A stretch of 64,000 nucleotides of DNA from Bradyrhizobium sp. OK095 (GTDB lineage: Bacteria > Pseudomonadota > Alphaproteobacteria > Rhizobiales > Xanthobacteraceae): positions 186,001 through 250,000 of the forward strand of contig NZ_FOBX01000004.1 of NCBI RefSeq assembly GCF_900109945.1, in the 5' to 3' direction. Numbering within the stretch: the stretch's first letter is position 1; each line of letters starts with the position of its first letter. Position numbers and translations under genes: made by a program. Under the pieces are notes generated by a model. It worked only from the letters and a program-made list of their open reading frames with translations. It was not told where the DNA came from and did not search any database. This document shows, in pieces, positions 8,127 to 15,285 of this stretch.

Positions 8127-8804
8127 ATGGACACGTCGAGCGCGATCGCAATGTTTCTGCACTTCGGCCTGCTGGGCATGGGTTGCCTGGCGATCGCCGA
8201 GAAATTCATTCCGGTGTTTCCGTCCTATGTTCTGTTGATGCTGCTTGGTCTCACCGTGTCCGACGGCGCGATGCTGGCCATGGCCATCCTGGTGACGAGT
8301 GCCGGGTCCGTGGTCGGCGCGATCGGCTGGTACGGGCTTGGCCGCGCGCTCGGCTCGCAACGGATCGAGCGACTGGTGAGGACCTATGGCAAATATGTGC
8401 TGCTGCGGCCCTCGTTCTACGAGCAGCTCACCGATGCCTATCGCGGTAACCATTTCTGGGTCACGCTGATCGGCCAGACGCTGCCGACCGTGCGAATCTA
8501 TCTGGCGCTGCCGGCCGGCGTGTTGCGGCTGGAGCCGCGCGCCTTCGTCACCGCCACTGCGATCGGCACCGTGATCTGGAACATGCCGTTCCTGAGCCTC
8601 GGCTACGCGCTGCGCGACAGCGGTCAGGATCCCGTCAGCGTCGGCTTCTGGGTGGTCGCCATCCTCATCGCCGTGGAGGTCGCGATCATTCTCGGACTTC
8701 GCTCTTACAAGCGCGCGACCGCGCGGCCGCGCCTCGCGTCACCGCGCGCCATCGCCGCCCCCAAAGCGTTAGGGGAGATCAAGGCCGTGGAGGAGATCGC
8801 ATGA
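8127..8804 (+). CDS. DedA family (VTT domain) membrane protein
   Basis: The 225-residue integral membrane protein has the DedA/VTT fold. AEKFIPVFPSYVLLMLLG near residue 20 and a GxxxG-rich stretch (GSVVGAIGWYGLGRALG) near residue 60 are typical. Arg and Pro in GQTLPTVRIYLALPAG near 120 match the conserved re-entrant segment. DedA proteins move phospholipids or undecaprenyl phosphate across the membrane and support proton homeostasis. The gene sits between a phospholipid methyltransferase and a lipid-A-type phosphoesterase and overlaps the latter by 4 bp, which suggests lipid handling. The transported lipid is unknown. Confidence 0.87.
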   Translation: MDTSSAIAMFLHFGLLGMGCLAIAEKFIPVFPSYVLLMLLGLTVSDGAMLAMAILVTSAGSVVGAIGWYGLGRALGSQRIERLVRTYGKYVLLRPSFYEQLTDAYRGNHFWVTLIGQTLPTVRIYLALPAGVLRLEPRAFVTATAIGTVIWNMPFLSLGYALRDSGQDPVSVGFWVVAILIAVEVAIILGLRSYKRATARPRLASPRAIAAPKALGEIKAVEEIA

Positions 8805-9913
8805 GGGTTCTGTTGTCCCGCTTTCGGCCCGGCTCGCACACGCTTGAACACCTCAGCGCCGGGGTGCTGATCCTGCTCGCTGGTCTTCAGTTCGGTGTCG
8901 CGGCGTCAGACGGGCGGCATCGCGGCGCACAGTTTGCGCTGCTGGTTTTTGCCGTCGCCGTTTATTGGCATCGCTCAATCTTCCGACGGCGCGCCAACCG
9001 GGATGTGACGAAGGCGGTCGCGGGATTGGCGGAAGCTGCCGCGATGGCATTCCTCCGCGATGGCCATAGCGGCGACCGGTCGGCGCAATGCCAGAACAGG
9101 GATGCGGCTTTGCCGTCCGAAATGGTCAAGGTCAGGAGCCTGTTCATCTCCGATGTCCATCTCGGGACAAGAGGATGCCAGGCCGAACGGCTGATCGACT
9201 TTCTCCATCACCATGACGCCGACACTGTGTACCTGGTCGGCGACATCGTCGATGGCTGGTACCTGCGGTCGAGCTGGTATTGGCCAAACACGCACAACGC
9301 GGTGGTGCAGGAACTCGTCGATCTTGCGCGGCGCGGCAAGCGGCTGGTCTATGTGGCCGGCAATCACGACGAGTTCGTGCGCGACTATGTCGGCTCGACC
9401 TTCGGCAACGTCGAGGTGGTTGAGCACGCGATCCACCGGGGCGTTGACGGCCGCGATTACCTCGTCGTCCATGGCGATCACTTTGATCTCGTCGTGCGCC
9501 ACGCCCGCTGGCTGGCGCTGCTCGGCGATGTCGGCTATCGCGCGGCGCTTGCCTCCAACGTCTGGCTCAACTGGATCCGGAGCCGGTTCGGGCTGGCCTA
9601 TTGGTCGTTCTCGTCCTGGGCGAAGCTGCGGGTCAAGAATGCGGTCAATCACATCGGCCGCTTCGAGGAGGTGCTGTCGTCGGAAGCAAGGCGCCACGAT
9701 GCGCAGGGCGTGATCTGCGGCCACATCCACCACGCGGCGATGCATGATGAGTTCGGCATTCGCTACATCAACACCGGCGATTGGGTGGAATCCTGCACCG
9801 GGGTCGTGGAGCACCATGATGGCCGGTTCGAGATCGTCCGCTGGGCCGAGGCGCGGCCGCAGCAGATGTCGGGCGGGTCGAGCGTGGTGCCGTTCGCACG
9901 GGCGGTCGCCTGA
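8801..9913 (+). CDS. LpxH-like metallophosphoesterase with N-terminal membrane segments
   Basis: This 370-residue protein has a calcineurin-type phosphoesterase domain from about residue 110, with SDVHLG, VGDIVDGWY, AGNHDE, HGDHFD and GHIHHA as successive metal-binding motifs. This is the UDP-2,3-diacylglucosamine diphosphatase-like family, which cleaves pyrophosphate or phosphate on lipid precursors. Most relatives begin near MVKVRSLFISDVHLG (residue 108). Here about 107 residues precede it, with two hydrophobic segments near 18-36 and 46-58. The start at 8801 is supported by GGAGGAG and an ATGA overlap with dedA. It may be anchored in the inner membrane. The substrate could be a glycolipid intermediate rather than a lipid A precursor. 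Confidence 0.82.
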   Translation: MRVLLSRFRPGSHTLEHLSAGVLILLAGLQFGVAASDGRHRGAQFALLVFAVAVYWHRSIFRRRANRDVTKAVAGLAEAAAMAFLRDGHSGDRSAQCQNRDAALPSEMVKVRSLFISDVHLGTRGCQAERLIDFLHHHDADTVYLVGDIVDGWYLRSSWYWPNTHNAVVQELVDLARRGKRLVYVAGNHDEFVRDYVGSTFGNVEVVEHAIHRGVDGRDYLVVHGDHFDLVVRHARWLALLGDVGYRAALASNVWLNWIRSRFGLAYWSFSSWAKLRVKNAVNHIGRFEEVLSSEARRHDAQGVICGHIHHAAMHDEFGIRYINTGDWVESCTGVVEHHDGRFEIVRWAEARPQQMSGGSSVVPFARAVA

Positions 9914-11049
9914 TGCGCGTGCTGGTGGCAACTGACGCCTGGCGCCCACAGATCAACGGCGTGGTGCGCTCGCTCGAATATCTCGCCAGCGAAGCGCCCT
10001 TGTTCGGCGCCAATATCGGCTTCCTCACGCCGGGCGATTTTCGCACGTTGCCGCTGCCCGGCTACCGGGAGATCCGCCTTGCGCTGGCCTCGGTGGGGCG
10101 GATCGAGCGCGCGATCAAACGCATGGGTCCGGATTCCGTGCACATCGCGACCGAGGGGCCGATCGGGTGGATCACGCGTTATGTCTGCCGGACCCGCGGC
10201 TATCCGTTCACGACGAGCTATCACACCCGCTTTCCTGAATATCTGGCGGCGCGGCTGCCGGTGCCGCTGAAATGGAGCTATGCCGCGTTGCGCCGTTTCC
10301 ACAATAGCGGCGATGGCATCATGGTCGGCTCGCCGACGCTGGAGCAGGCGTTGAAGGCGCGTGGCTTCCGCAACCTGATGCCGTGGTCGCGCGGCGTCGA
10401 TGCCGAGCTGTTTCGTCCTCGCAGCGTGCGGCCGCTCGCCTTTCCGGGGCCGGTGTTCCTGTATGTCGGCCGCATCGCGGTCGAGAAGAACATCGAGGCC
10501 TTCCTGGCTCTGGACCTGCCGGGCTCGAAGGTCGTGGTTGGCGACGGGCCGCTGCGTGCCAGCCTGCAGGCGCGATTTCCGCAGGTCCATTTTTTGGGCA
10601 TGCGGACCGGGCAAGCGCTCGCCGATGTCTACGCGTCAGCCGATGTCTTCGTCTTTCCGAGCCTGACCGATACGTTCGGGATGGTGATCCTCGAGGCGCT
10701 GGCGTGCGGCCTGCCGGTCGCGGCCTTTCCGGTGATGGGGCCGCTCGACGTGATCGGCAAGTCCGGCTGCGGCTGTCTCGATGTCGACCTGCGCCGCGCT
10801 GCGCTCGCGGCCTTGCAGGTGCCGCGCGAAAAATGCCGGGCCTATGCCTTGACCTTCACGTGGCGGGAAAGCGTGCGGCAGTTTCTCGACAACGTCAAAC
10901 GGGCACACGGCACGCTGGCGGACGCCGCGCTCCATCCGGGCTACGGCCTCACGACAGCACCTTCACTCCACCAAACGACGTCACCCGCCCCTGCTTCAGC
11001 ATCACGATCTGCGTTGCGAGCTGGCGCAGTTCAGCAACGTCGTGGCTGA
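9913..11049 (+). CDS. GT4-type glycosyltransferase, probable glycolipid synthase
   Basis: The 378-residue GT-B fold enzyme has the N-terminal motif MRVLVATDAWRPQINGVVRS and the donor-site region FLYVGRIAVEKNIEAF, GDGPLR and FPSLTDTFGMVILEALACGL. It resembles alphaproteobacterial transferases that put glucose, glucuronate or mannose on diacylglycerol or a lipid carrier. It starts at a TGATG overlap with the phosphoesterase and is the last gene of the cassette. The final 33 or so residues, rich in Ala, Ser and Arg, lie antisense to modC and look non-native, as if the original stop had been lost. The sugar and acceptor are not predictable. Confidence 0.82.
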   Translation: MRVLVATDAWRPQINGVVRSLEYLASEAPLFGANIGFLTPGDFRTLPLPGYREIRLALASVGRIERAIKRMGPDSVHIATEGPIGWITRYVCRTRGYPFTTSYHTRFPEYLAARLPVPLKWSYAALRRFHNSGDGIMVGSPTLEQALKARGFRNLMPWSRGVDAELFRPRSVRPLAFPGPVFLYVGRIAVEKNIEAFLALDLPGSKVVVGDGPLRASLQARFPQVHFLGMRTGQALADVYASADVFVFPSLTDTFGMVILEALACGLPVAAFPVMGPLDVIGKSGCGCLDVDLRRAALAALQVPREKCRAYALTFTWRESVRQFLDNVKRAHGTLADAALHPGYGLTTAPSLHQTTSPAPASASRSALRAGAVQQRRG

Positions 11050-11611
11050 CATAGACCATCGGCACGTTGGCCTCGTCGCGCAGACGGACCAGATAGGGCA
11101 AGATCTCGAGCTTGCGGCCTTCGTCGAGTGCGCCGAGCGGCTCGTCGAGCAGCAACAGGCGCGGCTTCGACAGCAGCGCGCGGCCGAGCGCGACGCGCTG
11201 GCGTTCGCCGCCGGAGAGTTTTCCGGGGCGGCGATCGAGAAGCGCGCCGATGTCGAGCAGATCGACGACACGCTTGTGCTGCGCAGGATCGGCGGCCAGG
11301 CCGTTCATCCGCCTGCCATAGTCGAGATTCTGCGCGACGTTGAGATGCGGAAACAGCCGCGCGTCCTGGAACACATAGCCGATGCTGCGGCGATAGGTCG
11401 GCACATGGATGCCGGCCGCGGTGTCGTCGACGGTCTCGCCGTCGATCACGATGGTGCCGCGGTCGGGCCGCAGCAGGCCTGCGATCATGTTGACCAGCGA
11501 GCTCTTGCCGGCGCCCGACGCACCGAACAGGCCGATGACGCGGCCTTCGCTGGTGAATGAAGCAGAAAGCGAAAATTCGCCGAGCTCTTTTTCGATGTCG
11601 ACGCGCAGCAT
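10949..11611 (-). CDS. modC: Molybdate ABC transporter ATP-binding protein ModC, short form
   Basis: The ATPase has Walker A GASGAGKSS near residue 34, signature LSGGERQRVALGRAL near 130 and Walker B LLLLDEPLGALD near 152. It follows modA and modB in the usual order. It is only 220 residues long and stops just after the ATPase domain, whereas textbook ModC is about 350 residues with a C-terminal MOP/TOBE domain. The ATG at 11611 is 3 bp past the modB stop. Its last 101 bp overlap the convergent glycosyltransferase. ATP hydrolysis should be intact; molybdate sensing by the missing tail should be absent. Confidence 0.85.
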   Translation of the reverse strand: MLRVDIEKELGEFSLSASFTSEGRVIGLFGASGAGKSSLVNMIAGLLRPDRGTIVIDGETVDDTAAGIHVPTYRRSIGYVFQDARLFPHLNVAQNLDYGRRMNGLAADPAQHKRVVDLLDIGALLDRRPGKLSGGERQRVALGRALLSKPRLLLLDEPLGALDEGRKLEILPYLVRLRDEANVPMVYVSHDVAELRQLATQIVMLKQGRVTSFGGVKVLS

Positions 11612-11613
11612 GG

Positions 11614-12309
11614 TCAGTTCCCGTGCAGGCGTTGCGTGGCGCGGCGAGCGAACCATTCCGCGGCGATGAGGGCACCTATCGCGAGCACGATCGAGACGAT
11701 CACGAGCCGCCCCGCAGCGCTGTCACCGTCAGGCGTCTGGATTAGCGAATAGATCGCGGAGGAGATCGTCTGGGTCTCGCCGGGAATGTTGGAAACGAAC
11801 GTGATGGTGGCGCCGAACTCGCCGATCGCCTTGGCAAAACCAAGCACCATGCCGGCGAGCACGCCGGGCAGCGCCAGCGGCAGTGTCACCGTGAAGAACA
11901 CTTTCCAAGGGGCCGCGCCGAGCGTCTCGGCGGCCTGTTCCAGCCGCCGGTCGATCGCCTCGATCGACAGCCGCATCGGGCGCACCAGCAGCGGAAACGA
12001 CATGATGCCACAGGCGAGCGCCGCACCGGTCCAGCGGAACGCGAAGACGATGCCGAGATGATCGGCGAGGAAAGCACCGACGAGGCCGCGGCGGCCAAAG
12101 GTGAGAAGCAGCAGATAGCCGGTGACGACCGGCGGCAAGACCAGCGGCAGATGCACCACGGCGTCGAGGAGTGATTTGCCCCAAAAATCCTTGCGGGCGA
12201 GCAGCCACGCCAGCGCAATGCCGAACGGCGTTGCGACCAGCGTGGCGATGACGGCGACCCTGAGCGAGAGCAGGATCGCCGTCCATTCGGCGGGAGAGAT
12301 GTCGAGCAC
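11614..12309 (-). CDS. modB: Molybdate ABC transporter permease ModB
   Basis: The 231-residue permease has five to six membrane helices and the ModB-typical stretches HLPLVLPPVVTGYLLLLTFG, EAIDRRLEQAAETLGA (the coupling EAA loop) and AIGEFGATITFVSNIPGETQ. It forms the homodimeric inner-membrane channel for molybdate. The start is a GTG at 12309, giving VLDISPAEW. The next gene, modC, begins 3 bp after its stop. Molybdate supply matters for nitrogenase and nitrate reductase in this kind of organism. Confidence 0.93.
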   Translation of the reverse strand: MLDISPAEWTAILLSLRVAVIATLVATPFGIALAWLLARKDFWGKSLLDAVVHLPLVLPPVVTGYLLLLTFGRRGLVGAFLADHLGIVFAFRWTGAALACGIMSFPLLVRPMRLSIEAIDRRLEQAAETLGAAPWKVFFTVTLPLALPGVLAGMVLGFAKAIGEFGATITFVSNIPGETQTISSAIYSLIQTPDGDSAAGRLVIVSIVLAIGALIAAEWFARRATQRLHGN

Positions 12310-12315
12310 GAAAGA

Positions 12316-13101
12316 TCAGGTGGTGGGGCTGATCAGGAACTTGAAGCCATATTTTTCCAAAATGGTCTTGGCCGCCGACGTGCGCAGGAAGGCGAGATAG
12401 TCGTTGGTCTCGGGCTTCGCGGTCGTTGTCGCTGCGACTGGATAGATGATCGCGGGATGCGAATCCGCCGGGAAGGTGCCGACGATCTTGACGCCGGGCT
12501 CGACCTTGGCGTCGGTCGAATAGACGATGCCGAGATTGGCTTCGCCGCGCGCCACCAGCGTCAGCGCGGCGCGCACGCTCTCGGCCATCGCGAATTTCGG
12601 CTCCGCGGCAGTCCAGGCGCCCAGCTTTTCCAGCGCCGCCTTGGCGTATTTGCCGACCGGCACGGACTTGACGTCGCCGGTCGCGATCTTGCCGTCACCG
12701 GCGAGCTTGGCGAGATCGAAACCCTGCGCGATGGTGACGTTGTCGATCTTGGAATCCTTCGGCGCGATCAGCACGATGCTGTTGCCGAGCAGGTTGACGC
12801 GGGTCGGCTCGTTGATGGTCTTCTTGGAGATCGCGTAGTCCATCCAGTCGGTGTCGGCGGAGACGAACACGTCGGCCGGCGCGCCCTGCTCGATCTGCTT
12901 GGCGAGCACCGAGCTCGCGGCATAGCTGACGCTGAACTTGACGCCGGTCTTGGCGGTGTAGGCGGCGTCGATCTCGTCGAGCGCGTTCTTCATCGACGCC
13001 GCGGCGAACACGGTGATGGTCTTTTCCTCGGCGGCGGCAGGCGAGAGGCTCGCGCCCGCGAGGATCACGAAGGCGGTGAAAAGTCCGGCGATACGAATCA
13101 T
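12316..13101 (-). CDS. modA: Molybdate-binding periplasmic protein ModA
   Basis: The 261-residue binding protein has a Sec signal peptide (MIRIAGLFTAFVILAGASLS, cut after AAAEE) and the ModA motifs FAAASMKNALDEI near the mature N-terminus and YAASSVLAKQIEQGAPADVF, which line the oxyanion site. It delivers molybdate or tungstate to ModB. The ATG at 13101 is the start that gives a clean signal peptide; an in-frame start at 13131 adds ten unlikely residues. I found no recognisable ModE-type palindrome upstream. Confidence 0.93.
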   Translation of the reverse strand: MIRIAGLFTAFVILAGASLSPAAAEEKTITVFAAASMKNALDEIDAAYTAKTGVKFSVSYAASSVLAKQIEQGAPADVFVSADTDWMDYAISKKTINEPTRVNLLGNSIVLIAPKDSKIDNVTIAQGFDLAKLAGDGKIATGDVKSVPVGKYAKAALEKLGAWTAAEPKFAMAESVRAALTLVARGEANLGIVYSTDAKVEPGVKIVGTFPADSHPAIIYPVAATTTAKPETNDYLAFLRTSAAKTILEKYGFKFLISPTT

Positions 13102-13284
13102 GGAATGCGCTCCGTGCGAGCTCGCGCGCACAAATGCACGCGCAAATCTGGCGTTGGGTTAAGTCAATTCGCGACGGGCGGAAGCGCTGTTCCACGGGTC
13201 CTTGCGGCGGCTTACGGCCGGCAGGGATATCGCATCTCACGAAGATAGCAGGCCAGCGCCTCAGGTCAAAGGCGACGGTTTGGC

Positions 13285-13800
13285 CTATTGCGCCGGCAGG
13301 ATCGCAATCGAGAGCGAATTGTCCTTGGCGCCGCTGATCTGGACCACGAAAGGCTGGGCCGACAGCTCGTATTTCATGGTCTTGCGGATGCCGTCGCAAT
13401 CGGTGGCGCCGCTGAAGGCCACGGGCTTGAGGAAATGCCCGTCCTGGACCACGTCGACCCAGGCCCCGGAGGACAGGCTGACCGTGTACAGCCCGGCCTT
13501 CGCTGTCTTGATGCCAGTGAAGCCGGCAAAGGTGCCGTCCTTCGGCGCCCGCTCCGGCGGCGTCGGCAGCTTTGCCTCGGTCGGGGCGACCAGGCCCAGT
13601 GTGATCGCTGTTGACGGCAACGCAGCCTGCTCGCTGCCCGACGCGAGCTTGGCACGATCCGGCGCGGTCAGCGCAGCGCGCTCGCGCTCGATCGGCCATT
13701 TGAACTTGTCGCAGCCGCTGGGTTCCTCGGCAGCGAGAGCAGAGGTCGAGCCGAGCGAAAGCATGGCGAGGAAGGCGAGGATGCGCATGTCAAATCTCAT
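13285..13800 (-). CDS. Secreted protein of unknown function
   Basis: The 171-residue protein has a clear signal peptide (MRILAFLAMLSLGSTSALA, then AEEPSG). The mature part has two cysteines (GCDKFKW and TDCDGIR) about 105 residues apart that could form a disulfide. A Gly- and aromatic-containing beta-like region, GTFAGFTGIKTAKAGLYTVS, near residue 88 suggests a small beta-sandwich. I do not recognise the family. Starts at 13800 and 13788 are both ATG. It stands alone between modA and an inverted repeat. Confidence 0.7.
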   Translation of the reverse strand: MRFDMRILAFLAMLSLGSTSALAAEEPSGCDKFKWPIERERAALTAPDRAKLASGSEQAALPSTAITLGLVAPTEAKLPTPPERAPKDGTFAGFTGIKTAKAGLYTVSLSSGAWVDVVQDGHFLKPVAFSGATDCDGIRKTMKYELSAQPFVVQISGAKDNSLSIAILPAQ

Positions 13801-13940
13801 CGTTGGCCACGCGACGGACGCGGGGCTTGCGGTCAGGCTTTTCGAGCAACGGGATGCGCATCCCGGAATGCCGCGGGCTTACGGCTGAGCGGCAAGGGTG
13901 ATCCTAGCCCATTCACGCGGTGCGGACCAACCAACGAGTT

Positions 13941-14083
13941 TGTCATCCCGGGGCGCGCGCAGCGCGAGCCCGGGATCCATAGCCACAGGAAGGCGTGTGG
14001 CGAAGATTCGGAGTGACCAGCTCCTGCTACAACCACTCCCTGTGGCTATGGGTCCCGGGCTCGCTTCGCGCCCCGGGACGACA
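13941..14083. repeat. Long inverted repeat with about 45-bp arms
   Basis: The left arm runs TGTCATCCCGGGGCGCG through CCATAGCCACAGG. The right arm runs CCTGTGGCTATGG through CGCCCCGGGACGACA. They pair almost perfectly around a variable centre. The element occupies most of the 308-bp space between the secreted protein gene and the end of mepA; the rest of that gap holds nothing recognisable. Confidence 0.85.
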
Positions 14084-14108
14084 GCGGAGGGTGAGGCTCC
14101 AGCGTACC

Positions 14109-15053
14109 CTACGGCTTCGCATCGCCCGCGTGCAGCACCACTTTGCAAGCCGCCGGCATCTGCGCCAGCGTCATCGGCGGCCTCGGTTTCGGCGGCTCGG
14201 GCGGCGGCTTCGGGTGCAGCACGCCGTCGCTGAACCAATAGGCGAGATCGGCAGGCTTGCAGCCTTCGTCCTCGGATTGCGACGGCTGGCCCTCGCATTC
14301 GCTCGAGCCCGCCGGGCAGCGCATGCGGATGTGGAAGTGATAGTCGTGGCCCCACCACGGCCGGATTTTTGACAGCCAGGAGCGGTCGCCCTTGGCCTCG
14401 CGGCACAGCGCCTTCTTGATCGCGGCATTGACGAAGATGCGCTGCACCGCCGGCTCCTGCGCCGCGTCGCGCAGCACCAGCACATGGCTCGGCGTGAACA
14501 CCTTTGGGTCGATGTCGAGCCGGTCCTGCCGCACCATCATCACCGCCGACATGTCCTCGCGCTCCTCGCGGGAGAGGCGATGATCCGGCATCGGCGTCAG
14601 CCAGATATCGGCATCGAGCCCGACCTGGTGGCTGGCATGGCCCGACAGCGCCGGCCCGCCGCGCGGCTGGCCGATGTCGCCAACCAGGATGCCGGGCCAG
14701 CCCGCATCCTTGTGCGCCTTGGCCGCGAGCCGCTTGATCAGCGCGATCATGTCGGGGTGACCGAAATTGCGGTTACGCGACAGCCGCATCACCTGCCAAT
14801 TGTCGCCGTTGAGCGGCATCTGCATGGCGCCGCCGATGCAACCCTTCACATAGGAGCCGATGACATGCGCCGGCCCCGTCGAGGGAAGCAGTTTTCGCGC
14901 GAACAGCTCCCTGGCGCCGATCGTGGGATCATTGGGGTTGGCGAGCGCTGGCAGCGGCTTCGGGTTCACGCTGCCCTTGTCCTGCGCCAGCGCGTCGCCG
15001 GCGGCCAGGAGCGTCATGACGAGCAGGAGAGGGGCGATGCGGCGGGGACTCAT
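14109..15053 (-). CDS. mepA: Penicillin-insensitive murein endopeptidase MepA
   Basis: The 314-residue exported LAS-family metallopeptidase cuts D-Ala-mDAP cross-links in peptidoglycan. The signal peptide is MSPRRIAPLLLVMTLLAAGDALA. Zinc ligands are visible in SGHASHQVGLDADIWL near residue 120 and in GHDYHFHIRM near 220. The C-terminus carries a proline-rich stretch (PKPPPEPPKPRPP) near residue 285. The start at 15053 follows AAGGATG; the open frame upstream to 15143 has no signal-like start. It probably acts in periplasmic wall remodelling. Confidence 0.92.
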   Translation of the reverse strand: MSPRRIAPLLLVMTLLAAGDALAQDKGSVNPKPLPALANPNDPTIGARELFARKLLPSTGPAHVIGSYVKGCIGGAMQMPLNGDNWQVMRLSRNRNFGHPDMIALIKRLAAKAHKDAGWPGILVGDIGQPRGGPALSGHASHQVGLDADIWLTPMPDHRLSREEREDMSAVMMVRQDRLDIDPKVFTPSHVLVLRDAAQEPAVQRIFVNAAIKKALCREAKGDRSWLSKIRPWWGHDYHFHIRMRCPAGSSECEGQPSQSEDEGCKPADLAYWFSDGVLHPKPPPEPPKPRPPMTLAQMPAACKVVLHAGDAKP

Positions 15054-15285
15054 GCTGACATCCTTATAGCCCAACACCGCGTCAGGGTTAAGAATTAGCA
15101 TCCCGCGCGAGGGGGCGCGCAATACGACGATCCGCATCTCCAACTAACTTGTCCAAAAGTCGTAGATTTTACCGGGGATCGGCCGCGTCCTTAACAGCGC
15201 GATAACCCTATCCTGCATTGACCAAAATACGTGCGCGGCGTGGGGGATATCCGCGGCCCGCATGCAATCGCGCGCGATCCAGTAA

